A stretch of DNA of 39,495 nucleotides from Woeseia sp. (GCA_013003155.1 JABDKF010000038.1:1-39495); one strand, 5' to 3'. Positions 8,605 to 17,202 are shown, numbered from the stretch's first letter. The notes: generated by a model not told the origin, from the sequence alone. Program-made: numbers and translations.

Positions 8605-8804
8605 TACTCAGGGCTTGGCGGCGCTATCCAGCCGGTAAAGTACGCAACAACCAGCGTCACGACGAGTATTGCCGATAACGCCACGCGGATTTTCAGCGCA
8701 TTTAGCATGCGCGGCGAACCCTGATCGTCCTTGCTCAGGAAATAAAGGCCGGAGCCGAGACTCGCGACGATCGCGATGAGCATGACAAGGACAAAAATTT
8801 TCAT
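8604..8804 (-). CDS. DUF2909 small twin-helix membrane protein
   Basis: This 66-residue protein has two membrane helices (about residues 3-22 and 41-60) joined by a short polar loop with SKDDQGSPRMLNALKIRVALS. That matches DUF2909, a family found beside oxidase genes in gammaproteobacteria. Its function is unknown. It is transcribed against the oxidase genes, with a good ribosome site (GGAAAG) before its ATG. The position between coxC and surF1 on the opposite strand is a familiar arrangement in this group, which supports a real gene and suggests a link to oxidase assembly, but that role is inference. Confidence 0.88.
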   Translation of the reverse strand: MKIFVLVMLIAIVASLGSGLYFLSKDDQGSPRMLNALKIRVALSAILVVTLVVAYFTGWIAPPSPE

Positions 8805-8842
8805 GGGCTTTCCGATGCGGTCGGACTTGTAATTATAACGTG

Positions 8843-9565
8843 ATGCCTGAAGCCGACTTTAAACAATTTGTAACGACCTGGCTGCCGCCTCTCGCCGGTG
8901 TCGGCCTGATTGCGATGTTTATTTCACTGGCCTCCTGGCAACTGGATCGCGCCGCGCAGAAAGAGGCACTCGTAGCATTGTTCTCGGACAGCGCAGCACC
9001 GCAGCGGCTATCCGAAATCGCAATCCCTCAACTATTTCAGCCGGTACTGGTTTCCGGCGAGTACCTGCCCGAGCGACAGGTGTTGATAGACAACATCATC
9101 AATAACGGCCGCGTCGGTTACAACGTCATCACACCCTTCAAGTCTGAACCCGCTGGCGAGGTGCTGCTCGTAAATCGTGGTTGGCTCGCTAAAGAAACGG
9201 CCGGTGATTCGCTGCCGCCCATCGCGGTCGACACAGGGCGCCGGACTATCGCTGCGCGCGTTGGACGACTGCCCCGTGTCGCTGTACGGCCGGGTGCGGC
9301 ATTTGCAGAGACTGAAGGCTGGCCGCGAGTCGCCGTGTATCCACGGCTGGAAGACGTGGCGTCGGTCACCGGCTTTGCCATTCAGCCTCCCGTATTGCTG
9401 TTGTCCGCCGCCGTGGATGACGGTTTCGTGCGAGACTGGCAACCCGCGCAGCAAGGGCCGATGAAGCACTATGGCTATGCCTTTCAATGGTCGGCGCTGG
9501 CCTTGACCGTTCTCGTCGTTCTTCTTTGGCAACTAGGAAAACGTGTACGAAATGAACACCGATAA
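8843..9565 (+). CDS. SURF1 family oxidase assembly protein
   Basis: SURF1 (Shy1) proteins help insert heme a into subunit I of cytochrome oxidase. The protein has 240 residues with a membrane helix at each end (about 13-33 and 212-233) and a periplasmic domain between them. Signatures are SLASWQLDRAAQKE after the first helix, the central VLLVNRGWLAKE, and GPMKHYGYAFQWSALAL leading into the last helix. The start is ATG 8843, with GTG 8840 directly before it. No Shine-Dalgarno is visible, and a TATAAC sequence (8834-8839) ends three bases before the ATG. The 3' end overlaps the next gene. Confidence 0.93.
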   Translation: MPEADFKQFVTTWLPPLAGVGLIAMFISLASWQLDRAAQKEALVALFSDSAAPQRLSEIAIPQLFQPVLVSGEYLPERQVLIDNIINNGRVGYNVITPFKSEPAGEVLLVNRGWLAKETAGDSLPPIAVDTGRRTIAARVGRLPRVAVRPGAAFAETEGWPRVAVYPRLEDVASVTGFAIQPPVLLLSAAVDDGFVRDWQPAQQGPMKHYGYAFQWSALALTVLVVLLWQLGKRVRNEHR

Positions 9566-10133
9566 TTCACCCCGTCGCAGCGGACGACTGCAGCTTGTCC
9601 TTGTCGCCCTGATCTTCGCAGTGCCGTTGATCGCGGCAAGCTGGCTGTACTTTTCGGATAGTGACGTGCGGCCGATCGGCAGGACAAACAACGGCACGCT
9701 GCTCGATCCGATCGTCAATATGGCGGATGAACTCGGTGACACGGCGCTGTTGGCGCGGGCGGAAAACCGCTGGATGCTTGTTTACCTGCCAAGCGGTGAG
9801 TGTGCAGCGGACTGTGAAGATGCTCTGTACAAGCAGCGCCAGATGCGGCTGATGCTGGGCAATGACATGAGTCGCGTGGTGCGCGTGCTGTTGCACGGGC
9901 CGGAAGCGCCGGATACGCTGCCGGATGAACAGGATGACGGGGGGCTTGTTGCGGTCTACGACTCAGCGGCACGCCAGTTATTGAGCAATCTACACCCGCA
10001 AGGCAGAAGCGCCGATGGCTTTTTTCTTGTTGACCCGCTTGGCAATCTCGTGATGTTTTTCCCGGCGGATATTACGCCCCGCGAGCTGGTCGATGACGTG
10101 GAGCATCTGCTCAAGCTGTCGCATATTGGCTGA
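9552..10133 (+). CDS. SCO-like thioredoxin-fold membrane protein with CxxxC
   Basis: The 193-residue protein has one N-terminal membrane helix (about residues 13-34) and a periplasmic domain. LPSGECAADCEDALYK contains CxxxC (Cys84 and Cys88), the spacing used by SCO copper chaperones, and the C-terminal GFFLVDPLGNLVMFF resembles the SCO/thioredoxin strand region. The conserved copper-ligand histidine of SCO proteins is not visible where expected. The gene sits between surF1 and ctaB, where proteobacterial clusters often carry a poorly characterised assembly protein. It could be a copper or thiol-redox factor for CuA assembly; that is inference. The start is ATG 9552 (GTG 9543 is also in frame), inside the end of surF1. 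Confidence 0.8.
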   Translation: MNTDNSPRRSGRLQLVLVALIFAVPLIAASWLYFSDSDVRPIGRTNNGTLLDPIVNMADELGDTALLARAENRWMLVYLPSGECAADCEDALYKQRQMRLMLGNDMSRVVRVLLHGPEAPDTLPDEQDDGGLVAVYDSAARQLLSNLHPQGRSADGFFLVDPLGNLVMFFPADITPRELVDDVEHLLKLSHIG

Positions 10134-10145
10134 TGAATCGAATTC

Positions 10146-11048
10146 TTGAATAACGTGAACACACTGCAACAAACCGCGCATTGGCGTGACTACTACGAGC
10201 TGACAAAGCCTCGCGTTGTCACGTTGATCATCTTTACCGCAGTAGTCGGCATGTTTCTCGCGACGCCCGGCTGGCCGGGCAGCATGGCTCTCATATTCGG
10301 CACCCTCGGCATCGGGCTTGCCGCATCTTCTGCGGCGGTTATCAATCACGTCCTTGACGCCCGCATAGATGAAAAGATGATGCGAACGCGTTCCAGGCCG
10401 ATGCCGCAAGGCAAGATGACGGAACGCCAGGCGTTTTCGTTTGCCGCGGCGCTGTGCATCGCGTCCATGGCGATGCTGACTCTGCTCGTTAACGCCCTGA
10501 CTGCGATACTGACATTCGCTTCGCTGATCGGCTATGCCGTTGTGTACACGGCGTATCTGAAACGCGCGACGCCGCAGAATATCGTAATCGGCGGTGCGGC
10601 CGGTGCGGCACCACCGGTGCTGGGCTGGACAGCAGTGACCGGGGAAATTCACAGCGACGCGCTGCTGCTGTTCCTGATTATTTTTATCTGGACGCCGCCG
10701 CATTTCTGGGCGCTGGCAATTGCGCGCAAAGAAGATTATCAGAAAGCCGACATACCCATGTTACCGGTTACACACGGCAATACCTTTACGCGGCAATACA
10801 TTTTGCTCTACACGGTATTGCTCGTGCTGGTAACGATCATGCCCTACCTTACCGGTATGAGCGGTTTGATTTACCTCGCTGCCGCACTCGCCCTCGGTGG
10901 CATGTTTCTCTATCACGTGCTGCGACTGCGCGTCGATGAGGGACTGGAGCTACCGATGCGTGTTTTCCGCTTTTCTATTGACTATCTCATGTGGCTGTTT
11001 GCTGCGCTGCTGGTTGACCACTACTTTATTGTTCGACTCAGCCTGTAA
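10146..11048 (+). CDS. ctaB: Protoheme IX farnesyltransferase (heme O synthase)
   Basis: CtaB (CyoE) adds a farnesyl group to heme B to make heme O, an oxidase cofactor or the precursor of heme A. The 300-residue integral membrane protein belongs to the UbiA superfamily. It has YYELTKPRVV at the N-terminus, the prenyl-diphosphate motif INHVLDARIDEKM (Asn67, Asp71, Asp75), GGAAGAAPPVLGW and WTPPHFWALAIARKEDY. The start is TTG 10146 or GTG 10155; neither has a ribosome site. An in-frame stop at 10134-10136 excludes an earlier start. A seven-codon frame at 10133-10153 overlaps the preceding stop as TGATG and ends one base before the GTG. It lies 12 bases after the SCO-like gene, with no ctaA between. 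Confidence 0.96.
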   Translation: MNNVNTLQQTAHWRDYYELTKPRVVTLIIFTAVVGMFLATPGWPGSMALIFGTLGIGLAASSAAVINHVLDARIDEKMMRTRSRPMPQGKMTERQAFSFAAALCIASMAMLTLLVNALTAILTFASLIGYAVVYTAYLKRATPQNIVIGGAAGAAPPVLGWTAVTGEIHSDALLLFLIIFIWTPPHFWALAIARKEDYQKADIPMLPVTHGNTFTRQYILLYTVLLVLVTIMPYLTGMSGLIYLAAALALGGMFLYHVLRLRVDEGLELPMRVFRFSIDYLMWLFAALLVDHYFIVRLSL

Positions 11049-11202
11049 TTTGCTCTTCGTTACGCAGCGATGTTTGTCGCCCCGAGCATCCAGACCGATT
11101 AACAACTGACGACAGCCAGCGTTGTCCTCGACGGATTTTTTTGCGCGCAACGAAAACCTGATGTAAGCAAAAAAATGCAGCGGCGCCTTGCGCTTAATGT
11201 CT

Positions 11203-11210
11203 GCTAGACT
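11203..11210 (+). promoter_or_regulatory. Possible extended -10 element upstream of uvrD
   Basis: The sequence TGCTAGACT (beginning at 11202) matches an extended -10 (TGnTAnnnT) and lies about 33 bases before the uvrD ATG, in the 194-base gap after ctaB. No good -35 box stands at the right distance, and no CTG-N10-CAG LexA box is present. The call is weak. Confidence 0.3.
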
Positions 11211-11242
11211 TTCTCGTTTGCCGCGCCCGACTTGAAGCATAG

Positions 11243-13426
11243 ATGGACGTAACACCCATACTCGACCCCCTGAATGATGCGCAACGCGAGGCCGTTGCTG
11301 CTCCGGCAGAGCCCGTGCTCGTTATCGCCGGCGCCGGCAGCGGCAAGACCCGGGTGCTGACACACCGTGCGGCGTGGTTGATCGAAGTAGAGGGTGTCAG
11401 TCCGCAAAGCCTGCTGGCGGTCACCTTTACCAACAAGGCGGCAGCGGAAATGCGCGGGCGCATCGAATCGCTGCTGAAAATGCCGGTCAACCACCTGTGG
11501 ATCGGTACCTTCCACGGACTGGCCCACAGGCTCCTGCGCCGCCATTGGCAGGACGCCAAGTTGCCGCAAAACTTCCAGATCATCGATTCCGATGATCAAT
11601 TGCGACTGATCAAAAGACTCCTAAAGAACCTGGAGATCGACGACAGCCGCTGGGTGCCGCGTGAAATCCAGTATTTCATCAACGCACAAAAAGACGAGGG
11701 ATTGCGACCGCAGCACATCGACGACGAGGGAGACGAAACGCGTCGACAGCTCATTGCGTTCTATCAAAGTTACCAGGAGATATGTGAACGTGGAGGCCTG
11801 GTCGACTTCGCGGAACTCTTGTTGCGGGCACACGAACTCTGGCGCGACCGACCGGATGTTCTGCAGCATTATCAACGTCGCTTCAGCCATTTGCTGGTGG
11901 ATGAGTTTCAGGACACAAACGCAATCCAGTATGCCTGGCTGCGCATGCTGGCAGGCAAAACCGGCTTGTTGTTTGCGGTCGGTGATGACGATCAGTCTAT
12001 TTATCGCTGGCGCGGTGCCCGCGTCGAGCATATTTATCAGTTTCAGAAAGACTTTCCACAGGCGCGAATCGTCAAGCTCGAACAAAACTATCGCTCTACC
12101 TCAAATATTTTGAAAGCGGCGAACGCCGTCATTGCCAATAACTCCTCGCGAATGGGCAAGAACCTGTGGACTGACGGTATTGATGGCGAGGCAATCAAAG
12201 TGTATTCCGCCTTCAATGAGCGTGATGAGGCTGACTTTATCATTGGCCGTTTGCGCGATTGGAGCGCACAAGGCAATGCGCGTGCGGACGCCGCTGTCCT
12301 GTACCGCTCCAATGCGCAATCGCGCGTTCTGGAAGAAGCGCTGATGAACGCGCGCATACCTTACCGGGTCTATGGCGGCCTGCGATTCTTTGAGCGCCAG
12401 GAAATCAAGGACGCGCTGGCCTATCTGCGACTGGTTTCGAACCGCGACGACGACAGTGCCTTCGAGCGCGTCGTCAATCGTCCGACCCGCGGCATTGGTG
12501 CACGCACCGTCGAAACGATGCGCGCCTACGGGCGGGCCAATGCGACCTCAATGTGGCGCGCGGCTGCTGCCGTTGCTAGCGATACGCTTGCCGGCCGCGC
12601 GAGCGCAAGCGTGTTGGCGTTCATGCAGCTCATCGAAGGCATGAGTCGGGATATCAAGAACTTGTCGCTCGCCGACAAAGTCGATCACGTCATTAATCTC
12701 AGCGGGCTTATTGAGTTCTTTAAAAAAGAGAAGGGCGAGAAAGGCGAAACGCGCATAGAAAACCTGGAAGAACTGGTCAGCGCCGCGCGCGGTTTCGTGC
12801 TCGATGCGGACGAAGACATGGATGAGCTCGATGCATTCCTGGCGCACGCTGCACTCGAGGCAGGCGAAGGGCAGGCCGATGCCTGGGAAGATTGTGTACA
12901 GCTGATGACGATGCATTCAGCGAAAGGCCTCGAATTTCCCATGGTCGTGATGTGCGGCATGGAGGACGGCCTGTTCCCGCACCAGCGCTCGTTAAATGAT
13001 GTGCATGGCCTCGAAGAAGAGCGGCGACTCTGTTACGTGGGTATTACGCGCGCCCGCGAGGTACTTTATGTCACCTACGCGGAGCAGCGCCGCCTGCACG
13101 GCATGGACAGTTATGCGCAGCAGTCCCGATTTATCGCCGAATTGCCCGAGGACCTGGTCGAGGAGATTCGACCGAAAATCGAGACCAGCCGACCCCTGCG
13201 TCAACACCAGGGAAACCGCCGAATTGCGACGTCGGCGAACCTGCGCGCCGGGGCGGCCGAGGAGATCGGCGTGCGGCTCGGGCAGCGCGTGCGACACGGA
13301 AAATTCGGTGACGGCGTGATCCTCAACTGTGAGGGCCATGGCGCTCACGCCCGTGTGGAGGTTAACTTTGAGAATGCGGGCACGAAATGGCTCGTTCTGA
13401 GCTATGCGAACCTTGATCTGATGTAG
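11243..13426 (+). CDS. uvrD: DNA helicase II, UvrD
   Basis: UvrD is a superfamily 1 3'-to-5' helicase that removes the incised strand in nucleotide excision and mismatch repair. The 727-residue protein is close to the E. coli length and starts MDVTPILDPLNDAQREAVAA, nearly the canonical N-terminus. Visible motifs are Walker A GAGSGKT (30-36), Ia TFTNKAAAEM, II LLVDEFQDTN, III VGDDDQSIYRWRGA, IV EQNYRSTSNIL, V MTMHSAKGLEF and VI RRLCYVGITRAR. The C-terminal tail ends in a Tudor-like segment (GQRVRHGKFGDGVIL) that in UvrD contacts RNA polymerase. It stands alone between the oxidase cluster and trkA and probably has its own promoter. Confidence 0.97.
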   Translation: MDVTPILDPLNDAQREAVAAPAEPVLVIAGAGSGKTRVLTHRAAWLIEVEGVSPQSLLAVTFTNKAAAEMRGRIESLLKMPVNHLWIGTFHGLAHRLLRRHWQDAKLPQNFQIIDSDDQLRLIKRLLKNLEIDDSRWVPREIQYFINAQKDEGLRPQHIDDEGDETRRQLIAFYQSYQEICERGGLVDFAELLLRAHELWRDRPDVLQHYQRRFSHLLVDEFQDTNAIQYAWLRMLAGKTGLLFAVGDDDQSIYRWRGARVEHIYQFQKDFPQARIVKLEQNYRSTSNILKAANAVIANNSSRMGKNLWTDGIDGEAIKVYSAFNERDEADFIIGRLRDWSAQGNARADAAVLYRSNAQSRVLEEALMNARIPYRVYGGLRFFERQEIKDALAYLRLVSNRDDDSAFERVVNRPTRGIGARTVETMRAYGRANATSMWRAAAAVASDTLAGRASASVLAFMQLIEGMSRDIKNLSLADKVDHVINLSGLIEFFKKEKGEKGETRIENLEELVSAARGFVLDADEDMDELDAFLAHAALEAGEGQADAWEDCVQLMTMHSAKGLEFPMVVMCGMEDGLFPHQRSLNDVHGLEEERRLCYVGITRAREVLYVTYAEQRRLHGMDSYAQQSRFIAELPEDLVEEIRPKIETSRPLRQHQGNRRIATSANLRAGAAEEIGVRLGQRVRHGKFGDGVILNCEGHGAHARVEVNFENAGTKWLVLSYANLDLM

Positions 13427-13505
13427 AATCCCTTTGCAGACAAGAATAAGAACAGGCGCTTGCGTCGCATTTTCACATCGACTGTTCAGGACCTGATATC
13501 GAGCG

Positions 13506-14882
13506 ATGAAAATTCTGATTCTGGGCGCTGGTCAGGTTGGCTCTTCGGCCGCCTATCACCTGTCCCGCGAGGAAGCGAACGAGGTTACCGTCGTGGACAC
13601 ACGTCCCGGTGTGCTGCGTGATCTGCAGGATCGCCTCGACATTCGCACGGTAGTTGGCCATGCCGCTTACCCCGATGTACTCGAACGTGCCGGCGCCAAC
13701 GATGCGGATATTATTGTTGCGCTGACAGATTCGGATGAGACCAACATGGTTGCGTGTCAGATTGCCTACACGCTTTACCACACGCCGACCAAGATCGCGC
13801 GCATTCGCTCAGCGGAATACATGAACTCCAAAAAGCTGTTCACTCAGGATGCGATCCCGGTGGATGTGCGTATCAGTCCTGAACAACTGGTCTGCGAATA
13901 CGTTGCACAGCTTATTCTCTACCCGGGCGCATTGCAGGTACTCGACTTTGCCGAAGGCCGGGTGCGCCTCGTCGGTGCGCGAGCCGATCGCAACGGGCTG
14001 CTGGTCGGGCAAAAAATATCGGCCCTGAAAGAGCACATTCCGAATACCGAGGGACGTATCGCTGCCATCTACCGCGCGGGCCAGTCGCTTATTCCGGAAG
14101 GCGACACGATCATCGAAGAAGGAGACGAAGTCTTTTTCATCGCAGCTCGCAAAGACATTCGGGTATTCATCAGCGAAATGCGCAAGCTGGAAGACCCGGT
14201 ACGTCGCGTCGTGATCGCCGGCGGCGGTAATATTGGTGTGCGCCTTGCGCTGGCTCTCGAGCAAACCAACCAGGTCAAGATCATCGAGCGCGACCAGCAG
14301 CGCGCGCGCGTAATTTCCGAACGGCTTAACAAGTCCATCGTATTGCACGGAGATGCGGCCGACGAGGAATTGCTGCTTGAGGAAAATATCGACAACGTCG
14401 ACGTATTTGTCGCGCTTACCAACGCGGAGGAGGCCAACATTTTATCGGCGATGCTGGCCAAGCGACTGGGCGCCCACAAGGTGATGGCGTTAATCAATCG
14501 GCCCTCGTATGCAGAACTCGTTGAGTCCGGCACGATTGATATTGCTATCTCCCCGCAACAGGTAACGATCGGCTCTCTGCTTGCGCATGTCCGCCGTGGC
14601 GATGTCGTCAAAGTGCATTCGCTGCGGCGCGGCGCCGCCGAGGCTATTGAGGCTGTCGCACACGGCACCGATAAACAATCACAGGTTGTGGGCAAGAAAA
14701 TCGAAGACATCGCACTGCCGCGAGGCACCACGATCGTGGCGCTCGTTCGCGGTGAAACCGTGATAATTGCCCATCACGACACAATTGTTGAATCTGACGA
14801 TCATGTCATTCTGTTCATGACCGACCGCCGCAAAATCGAAAGCCTGGAAAAACTCTTTCAGGTTGGCGTGTCTTTCGTCTAG
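13506..14882 (+). CDS. trkA: Trk potassium transporter peripheral subunit TrkA
   Basis: TrkA is the cytoplasmic NAD-binding regulatory subunit that gates the TrkH potassium channel. The 458-residue protein shows the duplicated RCK layout: Rossmann motif GAGQVGSSAAYHL at residue 7, a TrkA-C domain, then a second Rossmann motif GGGNIGVRLALAL from about residue 239 and a second TrkA-C domain. Acidic residues close the second strand in both halves (TVVDTRPG, KIIERDQQ). The size equals that of E. coli TrkA. trkH follows 23 bases later on the same strand, so both parts of the K+ uptake system are made together. Confidence 0.97.
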   Translation: MKILILGAGQVGSSAAYHLSREEANEVTVVDTRPGVLRDLQDRLDIRTVVGHAAYPDVLERAGANDADIIVALTDSDETNMVACQIAYTLYHTPTKIARIRSAEYMNSKKLFTQDAIPVDVRISPEQLVCEYVAQLILYPGALQVLDFAEGRVRLVGARADRNGLLVGQKISALKEHIPNTEGRIAAIYRAGQSLIPEGDTIIEEGDEVFFIAARKDIRVFISEMRKLEDPVRRVVIAGGGNIGVRLALALEQTNQVKIIERDQQRARVISERLNKSIVLHGDAADEELLLEENIDNVDVFVALTNAEEANILSAMLAKRLGAHKVMALINRPSYAELVESGTIDIAISPQQVTIGSLLAHVRRGDVVKVHSLRRGAAEAIEAVAHGTDKQSQVVGKKIEDIALPRGTTIVALVRGETVIIAHHDTIVESDDHVILFMTDRRKIESLEKLFQVGVSFV

Positions 14883-14905
14883 CCAGCGTGCGATAGAAAC
14901 CCATC

Positions 14906-16357
14906 ATGAGCTGGACAATCGTACAACGCATTCTGGGCTTGCTGCTGATGATGTTCAGCGTCACGATGCTGCCGCCTATAGTCATCAGTCTCATCTTTGA
15001 CGAAAATTCCTGGATCCCGTTTGTCGAGGCGTTCGCGCTAACGCTGACCTTTGGAATTTTGATCTGGGCGCCCGTGCGCAAACAGCGGCGCGAGCTGCGC
15101 TTGCGGGACGGCTTCCTCGTCGTAGCGTCGTTCTGGACGGTGCTGGGCGCTTTTGGTGCGGCGCCTTTATACCTGGCCGAAGTGCCGTCGATGTCATTCA
15201 CCGATGCCGTTTTTGAATCGATGTCCGGGCTGACAACAACCGGCGCGACGGTGCTCACCGGTCTGGACACACTGCCAAAAGCCATCCTTTATTACCGGCA
15301 ACAACTGCAGTGGCTCGGTGGTATGGGCATCATCGTTCTCGCGGTTGCGATCCTGCCCATGCTGGGCGTCGGCGGTATGCAATTGTATCGCGCTGAAACG
15401 CCGGGTCCCGTCAAGGATAACAAGCTGACCCCGCGAATTACCGAGACGGCCAAGGCTCTGTGGTACGTCTACCTCGCGTTTACGACCTTGTGCGCGGTCG
15501 GTTACTGGATCGCGGGCATGAACTGGTTTGATTCGATATGCCATGCGTTTTCGACGGTTGCCATCGGCGGCTTCTCAACACACGACTTGTCCATTGGCTA
15601 TTTCAACAGCACGGCCATCGATATCATTGCGATTTTTTTCATGTTCGCCGCGGGCATAAATTTTTCGCTGCACTTTTTTGCCTGGCGCTTCGTACAGATA
15701 ACACATTATTCCTCCGATCCTGAGTTTCGCGCCTACGCCAGCATTCTCATTACCTTATCGACAGTCGTTGTGCTCGCGCTGCTGTGGTTTGGCACCTACG
15801 GCACCATGAGCGAGAGTGTGCTGAACGGCGTGTTTCAGGCTGTATCGATAGCGACGACAACCGGCTTCACTACCGCAAACTACGCAGCCTGGCCGGGCGC
15901 GATTCCGGTGTTGCTGATCTTTGCCAGCTTTATCGGCGGCTCAGCAGGGTCTACCGCAGGTGGCATTAAAGTGATTCGCTGGTTGCTCGTTTACAAACAG
16001 GGCTTTCGGGAGATATCCCGGCTCGTGCATCCGAGTGCGGAAATTCCGGTCAAGCTCGGCAACTCCGCGGTACAGCCGCGCGTTATCGACGCCGTCTGGG
16101 GATTTTTCTCCGTCTACATCATCGTATTTGGCATCATGTTATTGCTCATGATGTCGACCGGGCTTGACCAGGTCACGGCGTTCTCGGCCGTGGCCGCAAC
16201 TTTGAATAACCTGGGACCGGGACTCGGCGAAGTTTCTGCCGGCTTCATGACACTCAGTGATCCCGCGAAATGGATTTCGGTCGTTACGATGCTGCTCGGA
16301 CGACTCGAGATTTTCACTCTGCTGGTACTTATCACGCCGACCTTCTGGCGTCATTAG
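14906..16357 (+). CDS. trkH: Trk potassium transporter membrane subunit TrkH
   Basis: TrkH is the membrane pore that takes up K+ and assembles with TrkA. The 483-residue length matches E. coli TrkH, and the protein has about ten membrane helices with four selectivity loops. These are visible as SGLTTTGATV, TVAIGGFSTHD, TATTTGFTTANY in the third repeat, and AATLNNLGPGLG. GGIKVIRWLLVYKQG near residue 355 is the intramembrane loop region that gates the pore. The stop codon TAG is followed immediately by the ATG of the TPR gene with no spacer, so these genes are likely co-translated. Confidence 0.97.
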   Translation: MSWTIVQRILGLLLMMFSVTMLPPIVISLIFDENSWIPFVEAFALTLTFGILIWAPVRKQRRELRLRDGFLVVASFWTVLGAFGAAPLYLAEVPSMSFTDAVFESMSGLTTTGATVLTGLDTLPKAILYYRQQLQWLGGMGIIVLAVAILPMLGVGGMQLYRAETPGPVKDNKLTPRITETAKALWYVYLAFTTLCAVGYWIAGMNWFDSICHAFSTVAIGGFSTHDLSIGYFNSTAIDIIAIFFMFAAGINFSLHFFAWRFVQITHYSSDPEFRAYASILITLSTVVVLALLWFGTYGTMSESVLNGVFQAVSIATTTGFTTANYAAWPGAIPVLLIFASFIGGSAGSTAGGIKVIRWLLVYKQGFREISRLVHPSAEIPVKLGNSAVQPRVIDAVWGFFSVYIIVFGIMLLLMMSTGLDQVTAFSAVAATLNNLGPGLGEVSAGFMTLSDPAKWISVVTMLLGRLEIFTLLVLITPTFWRH

Positions 16358-16690
16358 ATGAGCACAAGAATCGAGGCCCTCCTGAACATGCTGGAGCAGG
16401 GACAGGACTCTGCGTTGTTACGTTTTGCGATCGGCAACGAATACCTGCTTGCCGGTGAACCCGATGCCGCAATGGTTCATTTGCAAAAGGCCACGGAGCA
16501 CGACAACAGCTATTCAGCAGCGTGGAAGCTGCTGGGCAAAGCCTGTGCTGACGCCGGCAAAACCTCCGCGGCCAAAGCCGCATTTACGGCCGGTATCGAG
16601 GCCGCCAACGCGCAAGGTGACCGGCAGGCGGCTAAGGAAATGACCGTATTTCTAAAGCGCTTGCGCGCAAGCAACGAGACCAGTACTTGA
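16358..16690 (+). CDS. Small tetratricopeptide-repeat protein
   Basis: This 110-residue soluble protein consists of about two and a half TPR units: residues about 15-50 (LLRFAIGNEYLLAGEPDAAMVHLQKATEHD) and about 51-85 (NSYSAAWKLLGKACADAGKTSAAKAAFTAGIEAANAQGD), followed by a helical tail. The repeats keep the alternating Trp/Leu, Gly/Tyr and Ala pattern of the fold. There is no signal peptide. It starts right after the trkH stop and its own stop overlaps the dctQ start as TGATG, tying it into the same transcript. Its partner is unknown; TPR units usually mediate protein contacts. Confidence 0.85.
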   Translation: MSTRIEALLNMLEQGQDSALLRFAIGNEYLLAGEPDAAMVHLQKATEHDNSYSAAWKLLGKACADAGKTSAAKAAFTAGIEAANAQGDRQAAKEMTVFLKRLRASNETST

Positions 16691-17199
16691 TGAGTAAAGA
16701 GAGCCTCAGCGACAGGATAGACAGCTTCAGCCGCGCCACGGGTAAAGCGACTTCCTGGCTGACGTTATTGATGGTCATCGTTACGGTGATCATTGTGGTC
16801 ATGCGTTACGCGTTCGATTTCGGAATGATCTGGCTGCAGGAATCACTGACGTGGATGCACGCCGTAGTTTTCATGATGGGCGCCGCCTGGACGCTGCAGC
16901 AGGACGAACATGTACGGGTGGATGTCTTTTTTCGCGATATGACCGAACGGCAAAAAGCCACGGTCAATCTGCTTGGCGTGCTGCTGTTTGTATTTCCGCT
17001 GTGCGGCTATATCTTCTTTGAAGCATTCGACTACGTGCAGCGCGCCTGGCAGATTCGCGAGATCTCACGCGATACGGGCGGCCTGCCGTATCCGGCTATT
17101 CCATTGTTGAAATCTGTATTGCTGTTGATGCCGTTGGCGCTCGCGTTGCAGGGGCTTGCCATGCTGCTGCGCAGCCTTCAAGACCTGCGCGGCCAGTAA
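16690..17199 (+). CDS. dctQ: TRAP transporter small permease, DctQ family
   Basis: DctQ is the four-helix small membrane subunit of TRAP transporters, which couple solute uptake to sodium. The 169-residue protein has four hydrophobic segments (about 22-42, 55-74, 95-115, 138-158). Family features are RYAFDFGMIWLQESLTWMHAVVFMMGAAWTL and the loop with DEHVRVDVF. The start is ATG 16690, which overlaps the preceding stop (TGATG). The large permease follows after three bases. The family assignment is clear from sequence and from dctM next door; the substrate cannot be read from this subunit. Confidence 0.94.
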   Translation: MSKESLSDRIDSFSRATGKATSWLTLLMVIVTVIIVVMRYAFDFGMIWLQESLTWMHAVVFMMGAAWTLQQDEHVRVDVFFRDMTERQKATVNLLGVLLFVFPLCGYIFFEAFDYVQRAWQIREISRDTGGLPYPAIPLLKSVLLLMPLALALQGLAMLLRSLQDLRGQ

Positions 17200-17202
17200 G
17201 AC

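Noticed and set aside
11162-11182. Possible LexA box upstream of uvrD
   Set aside because: CTG and CAG flank an A-rich stretch here, but the spacer is 17 bases instead of the 10 a LexA site needs.
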